The notes under the pieces: model-generated
Told to the model about the DNA's origin: nothing
The model's database searches: none
The model's input: the letters and a program-made list of their open reading frames with translations, nothing else
Shown: positions 38,883-47,971 of the stretch, one piece after another
Numbering within the stretch: the stretch's first letter is position 1
How the letters are laid out: each line of letters opens with the position of its first letter
Made by a program: the position numbers and the translations under genes
NCBI GenBank assembly: GCA_012797975.1
Contig: JAAZOD010000030.1
Location: 1-64,000 of the forward strand
Direction of reading: 5' to 3'
Source: Pelolinea sp.
Lineage (GTDB): Bacteria > Chloroflexota > Anaerolineae > Anaerolineales > Anaerolineaceae
Length of the DNA: 64,000 nt

Positions 38883-39812
38883 ATGATCACCATTCTACAG
38901 ACAAAAAATGAAATGCTTGTTCCTATCGAGCAGATCACGGATGGCGCATGGATCAATGTCGTCAATCCTGATGAGAAGGAAATCGAGCAATTACTTTCTC
39001 TTGGAATTCCCAAAGATTTTATAACCTATCCGTTGGACCTGGATGAGCGTTCAAGAACGGAAAAGGATGATGGGTATACCCTGATTCTGCTCCGTGTTCC
39101 TTACTTTAAAAGTTGGGAAGAGGATATTCCCTATATTGCTATTCCGTTGGGGATTATTTTCAACGATCAATATATCGTTACTGTTTGCCGGTATAAGAAC
39201 GACCTGATCAATGATTTCCAGGCCGGGGACCGGAAAAACCTTTCTACCTTAAAGCGGAATCGCTTTATTTTGCAGATCATGCTGGCCAATGCCACTTATT
39301 TTCTCGCCTATTTGCGCAACATTCAAAAGAAGATCGATCAGATCGAAGATGAATTGCAGCGTTCGATCCGCAACAAAGAAGTGCTGGATCTGCTGAAATA
39401 CCAAAAATGTCTGGAATATTTTTCCACCGCTCTGCGGTCAAACGAGCTGATGTTCGAACGTCTGCAGCGCAATAAGTTCTTTACGATCTTCCCGGATGAT
39501 TCGGATCTGCTGGAAGATGTCATCATCGAGAACCAGCAGGCCATTGAAATGACCGGCATTTCCGGCAACTTGCTGGGGCAAATGATGGACGCTTATGCAT
39601 CCATTATCCAGAACAACCAGAATATCATTTTCAAGATCATGACCGCCTGGACGATCATTTTGAGCTTGCCAACCATCGTTTCCGGCTTTTTTGGCATGAA
39701 CATCAGTTTACCCTTTGAAAGTCACCCCAACGCTTTTGGCATTGTTACTGGTATTTCCCTTCTGATCATGGTGGCGGTGATCCTGTTCTTTAAAAAGATC
39801 GATTGGTTGTAG
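38883..39812 (+). CDS. corA: CorA-type magnesium transporter
   Basis: This is a 309-aa protein with a soluble N-terminal funnel domain, a long stalk helix and two C-terminal membrane spans. The first span ends in the signature FGMN (SGFFGMNISLP, residues about 276-286). Length and layout fit CorA channels for Mg2+ (or Co2+/Ni2+). GGAGGTAACCG precedes the ATG. It is preceded by the leader-peptide attenuator and followed by an MgtE-like protein and an NRAMP-related Mg transporter, which strengthens the Mg2+ assignment. Confidence 0.93.
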   Translation: MITILQTKNEMLVPIEQITDGAWINVVNPDEKEIEQLLSLGIPKDFITYPLDLDERSRTEKDDGYTLILLRVPYFKSWEEDIPYIAIPLGIIFNDQYIVTVCRYKNDLINDFQAGDRKNLSTLKRNRFILQIMLANATYFLAYLRNIQKKIDQIEDELQRSIRNKEVLDLLKYQKCLEYFSTALRSNELMFERLQRNKFFTIFPDDSDLLEDVIIENQQAIEMTGISGNLLGQMMDAYASIIQNNQNIIFKIMTAWTIILSLPTIVSGFFGMNISLPFESHPNAFGIVTGISLLIMVAVILFFKKIDWL

Positions 39813-39918
39813 AAAAGAGCTGATGGGTTCGATTGAAAAAAGAAAAATCGGCAAGGCATGATCCTTGCCGGTATCATCCTGACAGGAAAGCATGCTTCGG
39901 GATGGAAAGGAGAGAGGG

Positions 39919-41175
39919 ATGTTCTATCTGAGCGAAATTCTTGATAAAAAAGTATGGGATCGTTGGGGCAAGGAGATTGGGAAATGCTGCGATATCCTGA
40001 CTGGTTTTGATGAGAAGGTTTTTCACCGTATTGTGGCCGTGGAGGTCAAAGAGAAAAACGGAGATATCAAGTTGATCTCATCTGAATCAATCAGCAGTTT
40101 GTTCCCCAATGTCACCATCAGCAAACCGGGTATGGAAGTGACTGCGTATGTTCCGAAAGGAAACGAACTGTACCTGCGGAAGAAGGTTTTGGACCATCAG
40201 ATCGTGGATGTGGAAGGGAAGCGTGTGGTGCGGGTCAATGACATTCAGATTGCCTTCACCCAAAACGCCTACTATGTCACCGGGGTGGATGTGGGAAGCG
40301 CTGGTCTGTTGCGGCGTCTGGGGTTGAAAAAAGTCAATGAACTGCTGCGCAGACTTGCCAAGCGTCGCCCTGCGGAGGGAGTGATCTCCTGGAAGGATGT
40401 GGCGTACGTTGAGGCAAAAGATCCGCTGCGCTTGAAAACATCACAGGAAAAAATCAGCAAACTGCCGCCTGCCGATATTGCCAGCATTCTGAACGATCTT
40501 GATCGTCCTACCGGCCAATCGCTTTTGCAGCGCATGGGTGATGATATTCTGGCTGATACGCTGGAAGAGAGCCCCTCGCGCTTTCAGATTGACGCACTTT
40601 CACGCATGGGTTCGGAGCGTGCCGCTGATATTTTGGAGGAGATGGATCCCGATGAAGCGGCCGACCTCATTGCCAGTCTGCCGCAGGAAAAAGGATCTGT
40701 GCTGCTCGATTTGATGGAAAAAGACGATGCGGAAGACATTCGCAATTTGCTCGATTATCCGCCAGATTCAGCGGGCGGCATCATGACCACTGAATTTGCC
40801 TGGATCCCGCAGGGATTGACGGTGGAAAAAGCGATGGCCTTCCTGCGCTCTTCCAAAGATGCGCAGGATGTGGAGGACATGTATTACATCCATGTTCTGG
40901 ATGAAAAAGAAAAGCTGGTTGGCGAAGTGTATCTGCGCGATCTGGTCATGGTTGCTCCCACCACGGAGGTGGATTCCATGATGGATAAAGATCCGATCTC
41001 TGTCTCACCGTTTTCTTCGCAGGAAGAAACTGCTTATCTGGCTGCCAAGTACAACCTGCTTTCTATTCCGGTTGTCGATGAAAAGGGTGTCATGCAGGGC
41101 ATTGTCACACTGGATGACGCTTTGGATACTGTGCTGCCGACTGCTTATAAAAAACGTTTGCCGCGCTTCTTTTAA
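39919..41175 (+). CDS. Soluble MgtE-like protein: PRC-barrel-like, MgtE N-domain, CBS pair, no membrane domain
   Basis: This is a 418-aa protein. The N-terminal region looks like a PRC-barrel pair (residues 1-150). An MgtE intracellular superhelical domain follows (LPPADIASILNDLDRPTGQSLLQ, MDPDEAADLIASLP, DYPPDSAGGIMTTEFAW) and a CBS pair (AYLAAKYNLLSIPVVDEKG). It then stops, so the five-span Mg2+ channel domain of MgtE is absent. ATG at 39919 has AAAGGAGAGAGG; the 27-bp longer start is less likely. The NRMT gene begins 19 bp after its stop, so it may be the Mg2+ or nucleotide-sensing regulatory subunit of that transporter. Confidence 0.88.
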   Translation: MFYLSEILDKKVWDRWGKEIGKCCDILTGFDEKVFHRIVAVEVKEKNGDIKLISSESISSLFPNVTISKPGMEVTAYVPKGNELYLRKKVLDHQIVDVEGKRVVRVNDIQIAFTQNAYYVTGVDVGSAGLLRRLGLKKVNELLRRLAKRRPAEGVISWKDVAYVEAKDPLRLKTSQEKISKLPPADIASILNDLDRPTGQSLLQRMGDDILADTLEESPSRFQIDALSRMGSERAADILEEMDPDEAADLIASLPQEKGSVLLDLMEKDDAEDIRNLLDYPPDSAGGIMTTEFAWIPQGLTVEKAMAFLRSSKDAQDVEDMYYIHVLDEKEKLVGEVYLRDLVMVAPTTEVDSMMDKDPISVSPFSSQEETAYLAAKYNLLSIPVVDEKGVMQGIVTLDDALDTVLPTAYKKRLPRFF

Positions 41176-41194
41176 TCTGATGTAAGGTGTGAAA

Positions 41195-42442
41195 ATGAAA
41201 AAATTATTTAAAACACGATTCTTTCAACGGCTATGGCTGTTGATCGCTATGCTGGGCCCGGGGTTGATCACCGCCTCTGCCGATAATGATGCCTCCGGGA
41301 TTGCAACCTATTCCATGGCCGGTTCACGCTACGGATATAACTTTCTGTGGGTGCTGGTGGCTGTGACCTTTGGCGAGGCCATCGTCCAGGAGATGGCTGC
41401 CCGCATGGGAACCATTACCGGAAAAGGTCTGGGCGACCTGATCCGTGAAAAATTCGGGGTAAAGATCACCATCTTTGCCATGGTCTGTTTGTTGGTCGCC
41501 AATATGGGAACCACCATCGCACAGTTTGCGGGCATTGCAGCAGGTGCTGAGTTGCTGGGCTTGAGCCGCTATATCGTCATTCCCTTTGTGGCCATCTTCC
41601 TGGCTGTGCTGATCATGCGTGGATCGTACAAGGGGATCGAGAAGGTGCTGATCGTGCTATGCATGGCGGCCTTGAGTTATGTGATCACCGCCATAATCCT
41701 CAAACCGGATTGGAATGAGATTTTACGGGCGGCTTTTATACCCAAAGTGGAATCTTTGCAGACCGATTATATTATGGCTCTTCTGGCAACCATCGGTACG
41801 ACCATCACGCCTTGGGGTATTTTTTATATGCAAGCCACGATTGTTGACAAGGGTGTGAAAGTGGAGGAATATCCCATGACCAAGGTCGATGTGGTCTTTG
41901 GAGCGGTCTGGGGCAATATCATTTCTGCGTTCATCATCATCACAACGGCTGCCACCCTTTTTCAGCATGGGATCGTTGTTGAAGGGGCAGAACAGGCAGC
42001 CATGGCGCTGGAACCGTTGGCCGGGGAGTGGGCGAAAGTATTGTTTTCCATCGGCTTTATTGGGGCTTCCATTCTGGCTGCCATGGTTCTTCCCCTTTCC
42101 ACGGTTTATCCCATGGCTGAAGCGTTTGGCTGGGAACGGGGCTTGGATAATAAACGCAAAGATGCGCCTCTTTTCTACGGCTTGTTGGGGGGTGTCATCC
42201 TGGTCAGTGCGCTGATCGTCCTGATTCCTGATCTGCCGCTCTTCCAATTGATGTGGACAACCCAGGCCATCAATGCGATTTTGCTGCCGGTGATCCTGAT
42301 CTTGATGCTCAAACTGGCGAACAATAAAGAACTGCTTGGCTCCTACGCCAACAAGAAATGGCAGAATTATTTTTCTTACACCTTGATGGTGATCATCACC
42401 GTGGCAACGGCTGTTCTGATTCTGGACCCGCTTTTTACATGA
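41195..42442 (+). CDS. NRAMP-related magnesium transporter (NRMT-like)
   Basis: This is a 415-aa protein with eleven predicted spans and the SLC11 fold. In helix 1 the usual DPGN metal motif is replaced by ASADNDASGIATYS, and the helix-6 Met of classical NRAMP is not seen (TIGTTITPWGIFYMQ). That pattern is known from NRAMP-related Mg2+ transporters, which widened their site to take hydrated Mg2+. ATG at 41195 has TAAGGTG. The upstream MgtE-like and CorA genes support Mg2+ as substrate. Confidence 0.88.
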   Translation: MKKLFKTRFFQRLWLLIAMLGPGLITASADNDASGIATYSMAGSRYGYNFLWVLVAVTFGEAIVQEMAARMGTITGKGLGDLIREKFGVKITIFAMVCLLVANMGTTIAQFAGIAAGAELLGLSRYIVIPFVAIFLAVLIMRGSYKGIEKVLIVLCMAALSYVITAIILKPDWNEILRAAFIPKVESLQTDYIMALLATIGTTITPWGIFYMQATIVDKGVKVEEYPMTKVDVVFGAVWGNIISAFIIITTAATLFQHGIVVEGAEQAAMALEPLAGEWAKVLFSIGFIGASILAAMVLPLSTVYPMAEAFGWERGLDNKRKDAPLFYGLLGGVILVSALIVLIPDLPLFQLMWTTQAINAILLPVILILMLKLANNKELLGSYANKKWQNYFSYTLMVIITVATAVLILDPLFT

Positions 42443-42472
42443 GATGTTTTGAAAGGGGATTTCAAAAAAAAA

Positions 42473-44287
42473 TTACAGGCGTATCCCGTTGGCGAAGAAC
42501 AGCTCAAAATCGGGATACGTGTTTAATTCAAGGTGTTCGATCCGTTGGGCAAGGGCACTGGCTTTTTGGCGCATCTCCTCGGAAAGCAGCATCAATCTTG
42601 CGCCTGCGCCTGCGGCGTTCCCGACCGCTTTGATTTTACCGAGATCGACGGAAGGCAGCATGCCGATTTGAATGGCATGGTAGGGGTTCAGATAAGAGCC
42701 AAAAGCGCCTGCAATGAGCACCTCTTCGATCTCCTGTGCTGCAACCTGCAAGGTATCCATCAGGATGGCGATCCCGCTGCGAATGGCGCCTTTCGCCAGC
42801 AATATTTGATCGATATCTTTTTGTGAGAGGGTGATCTCTCTCTGCCCATCCGAAGCTGAAAGCAAACGGTAGAAACGAACTCCTTCCCCATCTTTTGCGA
42901 CATTGGAGTTTTCAGCGTCCAGTCGACCGCGCTGGTTCAAAATGCCGCTTCTTTTCATCTCGGAAATGGCATCCAGGATGCCCGAGCCGCAAATGCCGGT
43001 AGCTTCTCCATCCCCGATGACTTTGCAGCGTGCTTTTCCATTTTGGTCGATGGCTACATGTTCGATCGCTCCACGCGACGCGCGCATTCCAAAACGGATG
43101 TGTGCGCCTTCAAAAGCAGGGCCTGAAGCAGTGGAGCAACTGATGATCCGTTTCCCTTTTTGCAGGGCAATTTCCGTGTTGGTGCCAATATCGATGCCTA
43201 ACCGCACAACGCCATCTTCACCGAAGCCGCTGGCCAACAGAAAAGCCAGATGATCGGATCCGACGAAACCGGCGATGGGGCCGGGCACCACAATGCGGCT
43301 GCCGGGCAACCCTTTTACCCCTATCGTTTCTGCGGAAATAAGGGTTTCTTTCTTAATTGCGGGTGTGAATGGAGAGGTGGCAAGCTGTCGGGTGGGCAGA
43401 TGGAGGAAGAAATGGTGCATGGCAGTGTTGCCAACCATGCAGAAATCGGCGATTTCCTCCGCCTGTGCTCCTATGGTTTTCACGAGCTCCTCTGCGGCTT
43501 GATTGATGGCACGGATAAGATCACTGTGCAGACGTTCTTCCTGTTCGGCGCCTTGCATGGCATAGCTGAGCCGGGCGATGATATCTTCTCCGTAAGCGAT
43601 TTGTGGATTGGGCACTCCCTTGGCGGCCAGCGTGTTCCCTGAAGTGAGATCCATCAGGTAGCAGGCGATCTTGGTCGATCCGATGTCCACAGCCAGTCCC
43701 AGCAGCCGTGCTGGTTCCTCGGTGCAGACAGTGAGGATCCTGTTTTGGCTGCAGATGGCGTATGCTTTCCAACCCTGCTTGCGGATCTGAGGGGATATCT
43801 TCCGCAAAGTGAACAATGCCTGGTCATCGTTTTCAAAATACAATCCTGGCTTTGCTTCCAGAATATTCTCCAGGTCAGATTTGGGAGCCGCAAGGGTGGG
43901 CGGGGTCATGGACAAGAATTCAACGCGGATCGGGGAATGAACATCAACGGACTTTAAGATGCCCTCGGTTTGCAGAACTTGCGCTGCGCTGAGGGAGCCG
44001 CTTGGGATGTAGATCTTTGCGTTTTCGTCGAGGATGGTTTCACAGGCCAGCCGTTCGTTCTGCTGAAGCATTCCCCCTTTGCGGAAAATTATCTCATTTC
44101 GGGTGAGCGGGCTGCTGCTGCCTTCCACGATCTGCACGGCGCATTTTCCACAGGAACCTTTGCCTCCGCAATCGCTGCGCAAAGTGATGCCTGCCTGTCT
44201 GGCGGCCTCCAGGACAGTGATCGGTTCTGAGTAGATGACACGGATGCCAATGGGTTGAAACTCAATGGAAAAGGTATGCTCGCTCAC
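42473..44287 (-). CDS. RACo-like ASKHA protein: [2Fe-2S] ferredoxin plus DUF4445 ATPase domain
   Basis: This is a 604-aa protein. The N-terminal [2Fe-2S] domain has CGGKGSCGKCAVQ and a later Cys (residues about 40-85). A linker follows, then an ASKHA ATP-binding domain with GLAVDIGSTKIACYL, GDEDIIARL-like YGEDIIARL, GIDIGTNTEIAL and EVLIAGAFGSYLNP. Such proteins reductively activate corrinoid proteins (RACo) with ATP. No corrinoid protein or methyltransferase lies in the window, so the partner is elsewhere. The next gene, NagD-like, is 22 bp upstream on the same strand. Confidence 0.9.
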   Translation of the reverse strand: MSEHTFSIEFQPIGIRVIYSEPITVLEAARQAGITLRSDCGGKGSCGKCAVQIVEGSSSPLTRNEIIFRKGGMLQQNERLACETILDENAKIYIPSGSLSAAQVLQTEGILKSVDVHSPIRVEFLSMTPPTLAAPKSDLENILEAKPGLYFENDDQALFTLRKISPQIRKQGWKAYAICSQNRILTVCTEEPARLLGLAVDIGSTKIACYLMDLTSGNTLAAKGVPNPQIAYGEDIIARLSYAMQGAEQEERLHSDLIRAINQAAEELVKTIGAQAEEIADFCMVGNTAMHHFFLHLPTRQLATSPFTPAIKKETLISAETIGVKGLPGSRIVVPGPIAGFVGSDHLAFLLASGFGEDGVVRLGIDIGTNTEIALQKGKRIISCSTASGPAFEGAHIRFGMRASRGAIEHVAIDQNGKARCKVIGDGEATGICGSGILDAISEMKRSGILNQRGRLDAENSNVAKDGEGVRFYRLLSASDGQREITLSQKDIDQILLAKGAIRSGIAILMDTLQVAAQEIEEVLIAGAFGSYLNPYHAIQIGMLPSVDLGKIKAVGNAAGAGARLMLLSEEMRQKASALAQRIEHLELNTYPDFELFFANGIRL

Positions 44288-44309
44288 GAATGACTCAAAT
44301 CAAGAAGAT

Positions 44310-45071
44310 CTATATCTCAATATCGGCAACCGATTTTTCAATTCGGTTGGGGCGATAGGGGAAATTCTCGATATCTTTTAAACTTGTCACACCCGATAAT
44401 ACCAAAATGGTTTCCATGCCGCTCTGCAATCCGGCTACGATGTCGGTATCCATCCGGTCGCCGATCATCACGGTATGCTCTGAATGGACTCCCAGATGGT
44501 TGAGGGCTGATCGCATCATGAATGGATTGGGCTTTCCGCAGAAGAAAGGGCTTTTGCCGCTGGCTTTTTCGATGAGGTTCGCCATGGCTCCGCAGGCGGG
44601 CACGATCCCTTCATCGCTGGGGCCGGTTGGGTCGGGATTGGTGGCGAGGAAATGTGCGCCATCGACGATCAGGCGGATGGCTTTGGTGACCTGCCGGAAA
44701 TTGTAATCAAAGGTTTCCCCCAATACCACGAAATCCGGATTTTCAGGCGTGAGGATGAAACCGGCATCATGGATCGCCAAGTTCAACCCGCTCTCTCCGA
44801 TCACAAAGGCGTTCCCGCCCGCTTTTTGCGTTTTCATGAAATTTGCTGTGGCCATCGCGGAAGTGTAGATTTCCTCCTGCGATACTTCAACGCCCGATGT
44901 TTGCAGGCGGTGAGCCAGGTCAATCGGAGTGTAAATGCTGTTGTTGGTCAGTATTAGAAATTTCCGGTTTTTGTCGCGCAGTGATTGAATGAATTTATCG
45001 GCCCCGGGGATCATCTTCTTTCCCTGAACCAGTACCCCATCCATATCGATTAAGAAGCTCTTGTTTTCCAT
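44310..45071 (-). CDS. HAD-IIA (NagD-like) phosphatase
   Basis: This is a 253-aa haloacid-dehalogenase enzyme of class IIA: motif [19 protein letters not shown], motif [17 protein letters not shown], and motif [22 protein letters not shown]. The family dephosphorylates sugar or nucleotide monophosphates. It is followed 22 bp later by the RACo gene on the minus strand, possibly in one transcript; a functional link is not evident. Confidence 0.9.
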   Translation of the reverse strand: MENKSFLIDMDGVLVQGKKMIPGADKFIQSLRDKNRKFLILTNNSIYTPIDLAHRLQTSGVEVSQEEIYTSAMATANFMKTQKAGGNAFVIGESGLNLAIHDAGFILTPENPDFVVLGETFDYNFRQVTKAIRLIVDGAHFLATNPDPTGPSDEGIVPACGAMANLIEKASGKSPFFCGKPNPFMMRSALNHLGVHSEHTVMIGDRMDTDIVAGLQSGMETILVLSGVTSLKDIENFPYRPNRIEKSVADIEI

Positions 45072-45115
45072 GTGTTTCCCATTTCAGTTTGTTGACCTTT
45101 TGAGATTGTATCATT

Positions 45116-45157
45116 GAAAAAGGGACGCGTACTAAAAAGCGATGGTAGCGTCCCTTT
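45116..45157 (-). terminator. Terminator after the aldolase gene
   Basis: On the minus strand AAAGGGACGC pairs with GCGTCCCTTT around a 20-nt loop, followed by T5. A direct repeat CTAAAAAG(C/T)GATGGT lies at 45132-45146 and 45161-45174. Confidence 0.75.
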
Positions 45158-45185
45158 CATCTAAAAAGTGATGGTTCGATGAAAA

Positions 45186-46136
45186 TTACTTGCCAACCAA
45201 TGCCCTGACCTCATCCAGTTGTCCGGCGCTGCCCAATTTTTCATTCTTGTCGGCGATGAATTTGGCATATTCATCCATAAAGACCTTGCCCGGCTTGCGG
45301 AAATCGAACACTTCAGGGTGTTCGAGGAAATACTCGCGGTGTACGCGCGTCCATACCAGGCGACCATCGGTATCGATGTTAATTTTGGTCACACCTAATT
45401 CTGCGGCGTGCCTGAACTGGTTGGCATCCACACCTTTTGCACCCTGCAGCTTGCCGCCTGCTTTATTGATGCGTTCCACTTCTTCCTGCGGTACCGAACT
45501 GCTGCCGTGCATGACCAATGGGAATTTCGGGAGCTGCTTCTGGATCTCTGCCAGCACATCGAAATGCAGGGATTGGCTGCCGGAGAATTTAAATGCGCCA
45601 TGGCTGGTGCCAATGGCTACTGCCAGCGAATCACAACCGGAGCGCTGCACGAATTCTCTGGCCTGGGCAGGGTTGGTCAGCTTGGCCTCGCTTTCGCTGA
45701 CCTTCACATGCTCTTCGACACCGCCCAGTTGGCCAAGTTCGGCTTCAACGACCAGCCCCTTGGCATGGGCAGCCTCAACCACCCGCTTTGTGGCGGCGAT
45801 ATTTTCCTCGAAGCTCAAGTGACTTGCATCGATCATCACGGAGCTGTAAAACCCGCTGTTGATGCAATCATAGCAGGTTTCCTCATCGCCATGATCCAAA
45901 TGAACTGCAAAAATTGCTTCAGGGAAAACTTTGTCGGCTGCCAGAATGAGCCCTTGCATCATTTCTTTGTCGGAGTAATCGCGTGATCCTTTGCTGATTT
46001 GAATGATGAAAGGAGCTTTGCTCATCAAATTACCCCGGAACAGACCCATGGTTTGTTCGAGGTTGTTGATGTTATAGGCGCCAATGGCATATTTGCCATA
46101 AGCGGCTTCGAATAATTTTTTTGTAGTGACAATCAT
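45186..46136 (-). CDS. Class II fructose-bisphosphate aldolase family protein
   Basis: This is a 316-aa Zn-dependent aldolase. The N-terminus AAYGKYAIGAYNINNLEQTMG, HLDHGDEET (Zn and catalytic residues), IDASHLSFEENI, GTSHGAFKFSG and MHGSSSVPQEEVERI match the fructose/tagatose-bisphosphate aldolase family. A phosphoglycerate mutase and HAD phosphatases elsewhere in the window fit central sugar metabolism. The gene is monocistronic and ends at its own terminator. Confidence 0.93.
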   Translation of the reverse strand: MIVTTKKLFEAAYGKYAIGAYNINNLEQTMGLFRGNLMSKAPFIIQISKGSRDYSDKEMMQGLILAADKVFPEAIFAVHLDHGDEETCYDCINSGFYSSVMIDASHLSFEENIAATKRVVEAAHAKGLVVEAELGQLGGVEEHVKVSESEAKLTNPAQAREFVQRSGCDSLAVAIGTSHGAFKFSGSQSLHFDVLAEIQKQLPKFPLVMHGSSSVPQEEVERINKAGGKLQGAKGVDANQFRHAAELGVTKINIDTDGRLVWTRVHREYFLEHPEVFDFRKPGKVFMDEYAKFIADKNEKLGSAGQLDEVRALVGK

Positions 46137-46241
46137 CCTATACTCCCTGGTACATTTGTAGTTTGAAAAACCAATGTATTATATCGCGATTTCAATTTCG
46201 TGAAATCGATGGGAGTTTAAAGGGTGGTGAAGATCAGGGTG

Positions 46242-46943
46242 TTACTTCACCCATTTCTTTCTGTCTTCTTTGTCCAGTAGCCGTGCTTCTTGAAAAACCG
46301 TGATAAAAAAGACCAGGAACAGGAGGATCACCACAATGCCGACGATGATATTGTAGAGCCCGAATTCGCCAAATGGTAAAGAAATGGTCGGATTGCCAAT
46401 GATGAAAATGAGTGTATTGGCAATGATGGCGAGCGCTCTGATCTCGGTTGGCCCAAATTTCCCGTACGAGATTTTGAATACGCCGCGCACATTGGTGGTG
46501 ATATAGACCTGAACGGTCATGCACAGGTATCCGATCAATCCCATCACGGCAATATTAAAACTGACATAAGGGGAAAGGCCTAATCCGAGGAAGATGGAAA
46601 TTTCGCTGACCGTATCGACAATGTGATCAATATAATACCCATATCTTGGCCGTTCTTCTTTTCGATAGCGGGCCAGGTTGCCATCCAGACTGTCGCCAAA
46701 CCAGTTAAGGACAAATCCCAAACTTGCTAACCATAGATAATTAGGGCTGAAACGGGTTGCCCAATAGCTGGCCCCGATCATCAGCGCTGCAAACAATCCA
46801 AAAAAGGTTAAGTGATCGGAGTTTACCCACCTGGGCATGTGTTCAACCAACCACTTGATTGCGGGTCTTTCGAGGGGTCCTAACAAGATGTCATTAATGC
46901 GTTGATGCTCAGAAATGTCATGATCCGTTTTTTGGTCGTCCAT
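46242..46943 (-). CDS. CDP-alcohol phosphatidyltransferase
   Basis: This is a 233-aa membrane enzyme with the CDP-alcohol motif GDSLDGNLARYRKEERPRYGYYIDHIVD (D-G-x2-A-R-x8-G-x3-D-x3-D) at about residues 86-113 and several spans. The family transfers a phosphatidyl or other phospho-group from CDP-alcohols to inositol, glycerol-phosphate or similar. It is 35 bp downstream of an LpxL-like acyltransferase on the same strand. In some phyla this pair makes phosphatidylinositol-based lipids; that is only a possibility here. Confidence 0.92.
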   Translation of the reverse strand: MDDQKTDHDISEHQRINDILLGPLERPAIKWLVEHMPRWVNSDHLTFFGLFAALMIGASYWATRFSPNYLWLASLGFVLNWFGDSLDGNLARYRKEERPRYGYYIDHIVDTVSEISIFLGLGLSPYVSFNIAVMGLIGYLCMTVQVYITTNVRGVFKISYGKFGPTEIRALAIIANTLIFIIGNPTISLPFGEFGLYNIIVGIVVILLFLVFFITVFQEARLLDKEDRKKWVK

Positions 46944-46978
46944 AAATATTCCTTTCGGTTTGAAAATAACTCTCAGCG

Positions 46979-47884
46979 TTATTGGGGCATTTCATCCAGT
47001 GCCCAGGGCCAAATCGGATAGAACATTGACCACTGTTCGGGATGTGCGGCGATAAAGGTCTCTGCTTGTTTTAACACCTTTTCTGCGTTTCGTTCCATCT
47101 CGTCCACGGGATCATCATAACTATCCAGCGCGATGATGTCGGATGAATCAACGGTATATTGACCCACACCATTGCTGATGCAGGCCACCACCACAATTGG
47201 TGAGTGTGTCTGAAGGGCAAGTTTGACATACGTAACGGGCAGCATGGAAGGATATCCAAAGAACTTGGGATGATATTTGCTATCCTCTAGCGGGCGATCC
47301 AGACCGGTGATGATGGCTTTTCCTTCTTGCAGGCGCTGCTTCCCCAAGCGCAGTGATTCTATTGACATTGGCATCACTTCAATGGCATACTCTTTGCGCA
47401 TTTTGTTCTGCATCTGATATCCCTTGTTGGGATTGGGATAGGAAAGGACAAGCATGTGATAGCCGCTGTAGGTGATGGCGCGCCCGGCAAGATCAAAATT
47501 GCTTAAATGAGGAGCGAGGTAGAGGGTTCCTTGCCCGCAGTTCTCCCGCTCATCAAAAATCTTTTTCAGTTTTGGGGTGATGGTAACTTTCTTGAGCAAG
47601 GATTTGGGCGAATCGATATTGTGGTAAAGATCAAAAAGACAGTATGCCGTGCTCTGGAAAACATCATAGACACGCTGGTCGAGTTCTTTGCCAGCCATTT
47701 GCTTATTGCTGATCAGCCACTGATTGGCACGTACACAGCGCACCATGGCTGTGCTTTCTCTTTTGCTGATGATGTTCGCGATCGAACGTGCCAGGGAGAA
47801 TCCCACTTTTTCTGGTAAGCATTTGGCAAGACCCTTTGCAAAGCTTACCCCTAGTTCACCGTTGATTAAATCTTGAAGGGACAT
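46979..47884 (-). CDS. LpxL/HtrB-like lysophospholipid acyltransferase
   Basis: This is a 301-aa protein with the acyltransferase motif APHLSNFDLAG (H-x4-D) near residue 125, ITGLDRPLEDSK and the P-x-x-x-x-L-A region PVTYVKLAL. It is related to LpxL/HtrB and to PatA-type acyltransferases of inositol-mannoside lipids. A Chloroflexota-type cell envelope would not need a classical lipid A enzyme, so a glycolipid role beside the CDP-alcohol transferase is more likely. Confidence 0.88.
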   Translation of the reverse strand: MSLQDLINGELGVSFAKGLAKCLPEKVGFSLARSIANIISKRESTAMVRCVRANQWLISNKQMAGKELDQRVYDVFQSTAYCLFDLYHNIDSPKSLLKKVTITPKLKKIFDERENCGQGTLYLAPHLSNFDLAGRAITYSGYHMLVLSYPNPNKGYQMQNKMRKEYAIEVMPMSIESLRLGKQRLQEGKAIITGLDRPLEDSKYHPKFFGYPSMLPVTYVKLALQTHSPIVVVACISNGVGQYTVDSSDIIALDSYDDPVDEMERNAEKVLKQAETFIAAHPEQWSMFYPIWPWALDEMPQ

Positions 47885-47971
47885 AGTTCTCTAAATCTAA
47901 CATAGAATTATAAGAATGAAATAAGAGAATACCATCGTCAATCTTTTCCTGACTTTTTATTGCTTATGTCA

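Noticed and set aside
39849-39870. Hairpin CGGCAAGG/CCTTGCCG as a corA terminator
   Set aside because: No T-run follows on the plus strand; T-runs follow only on the minus strand, where no gene ends. Left as an unexplained stem.
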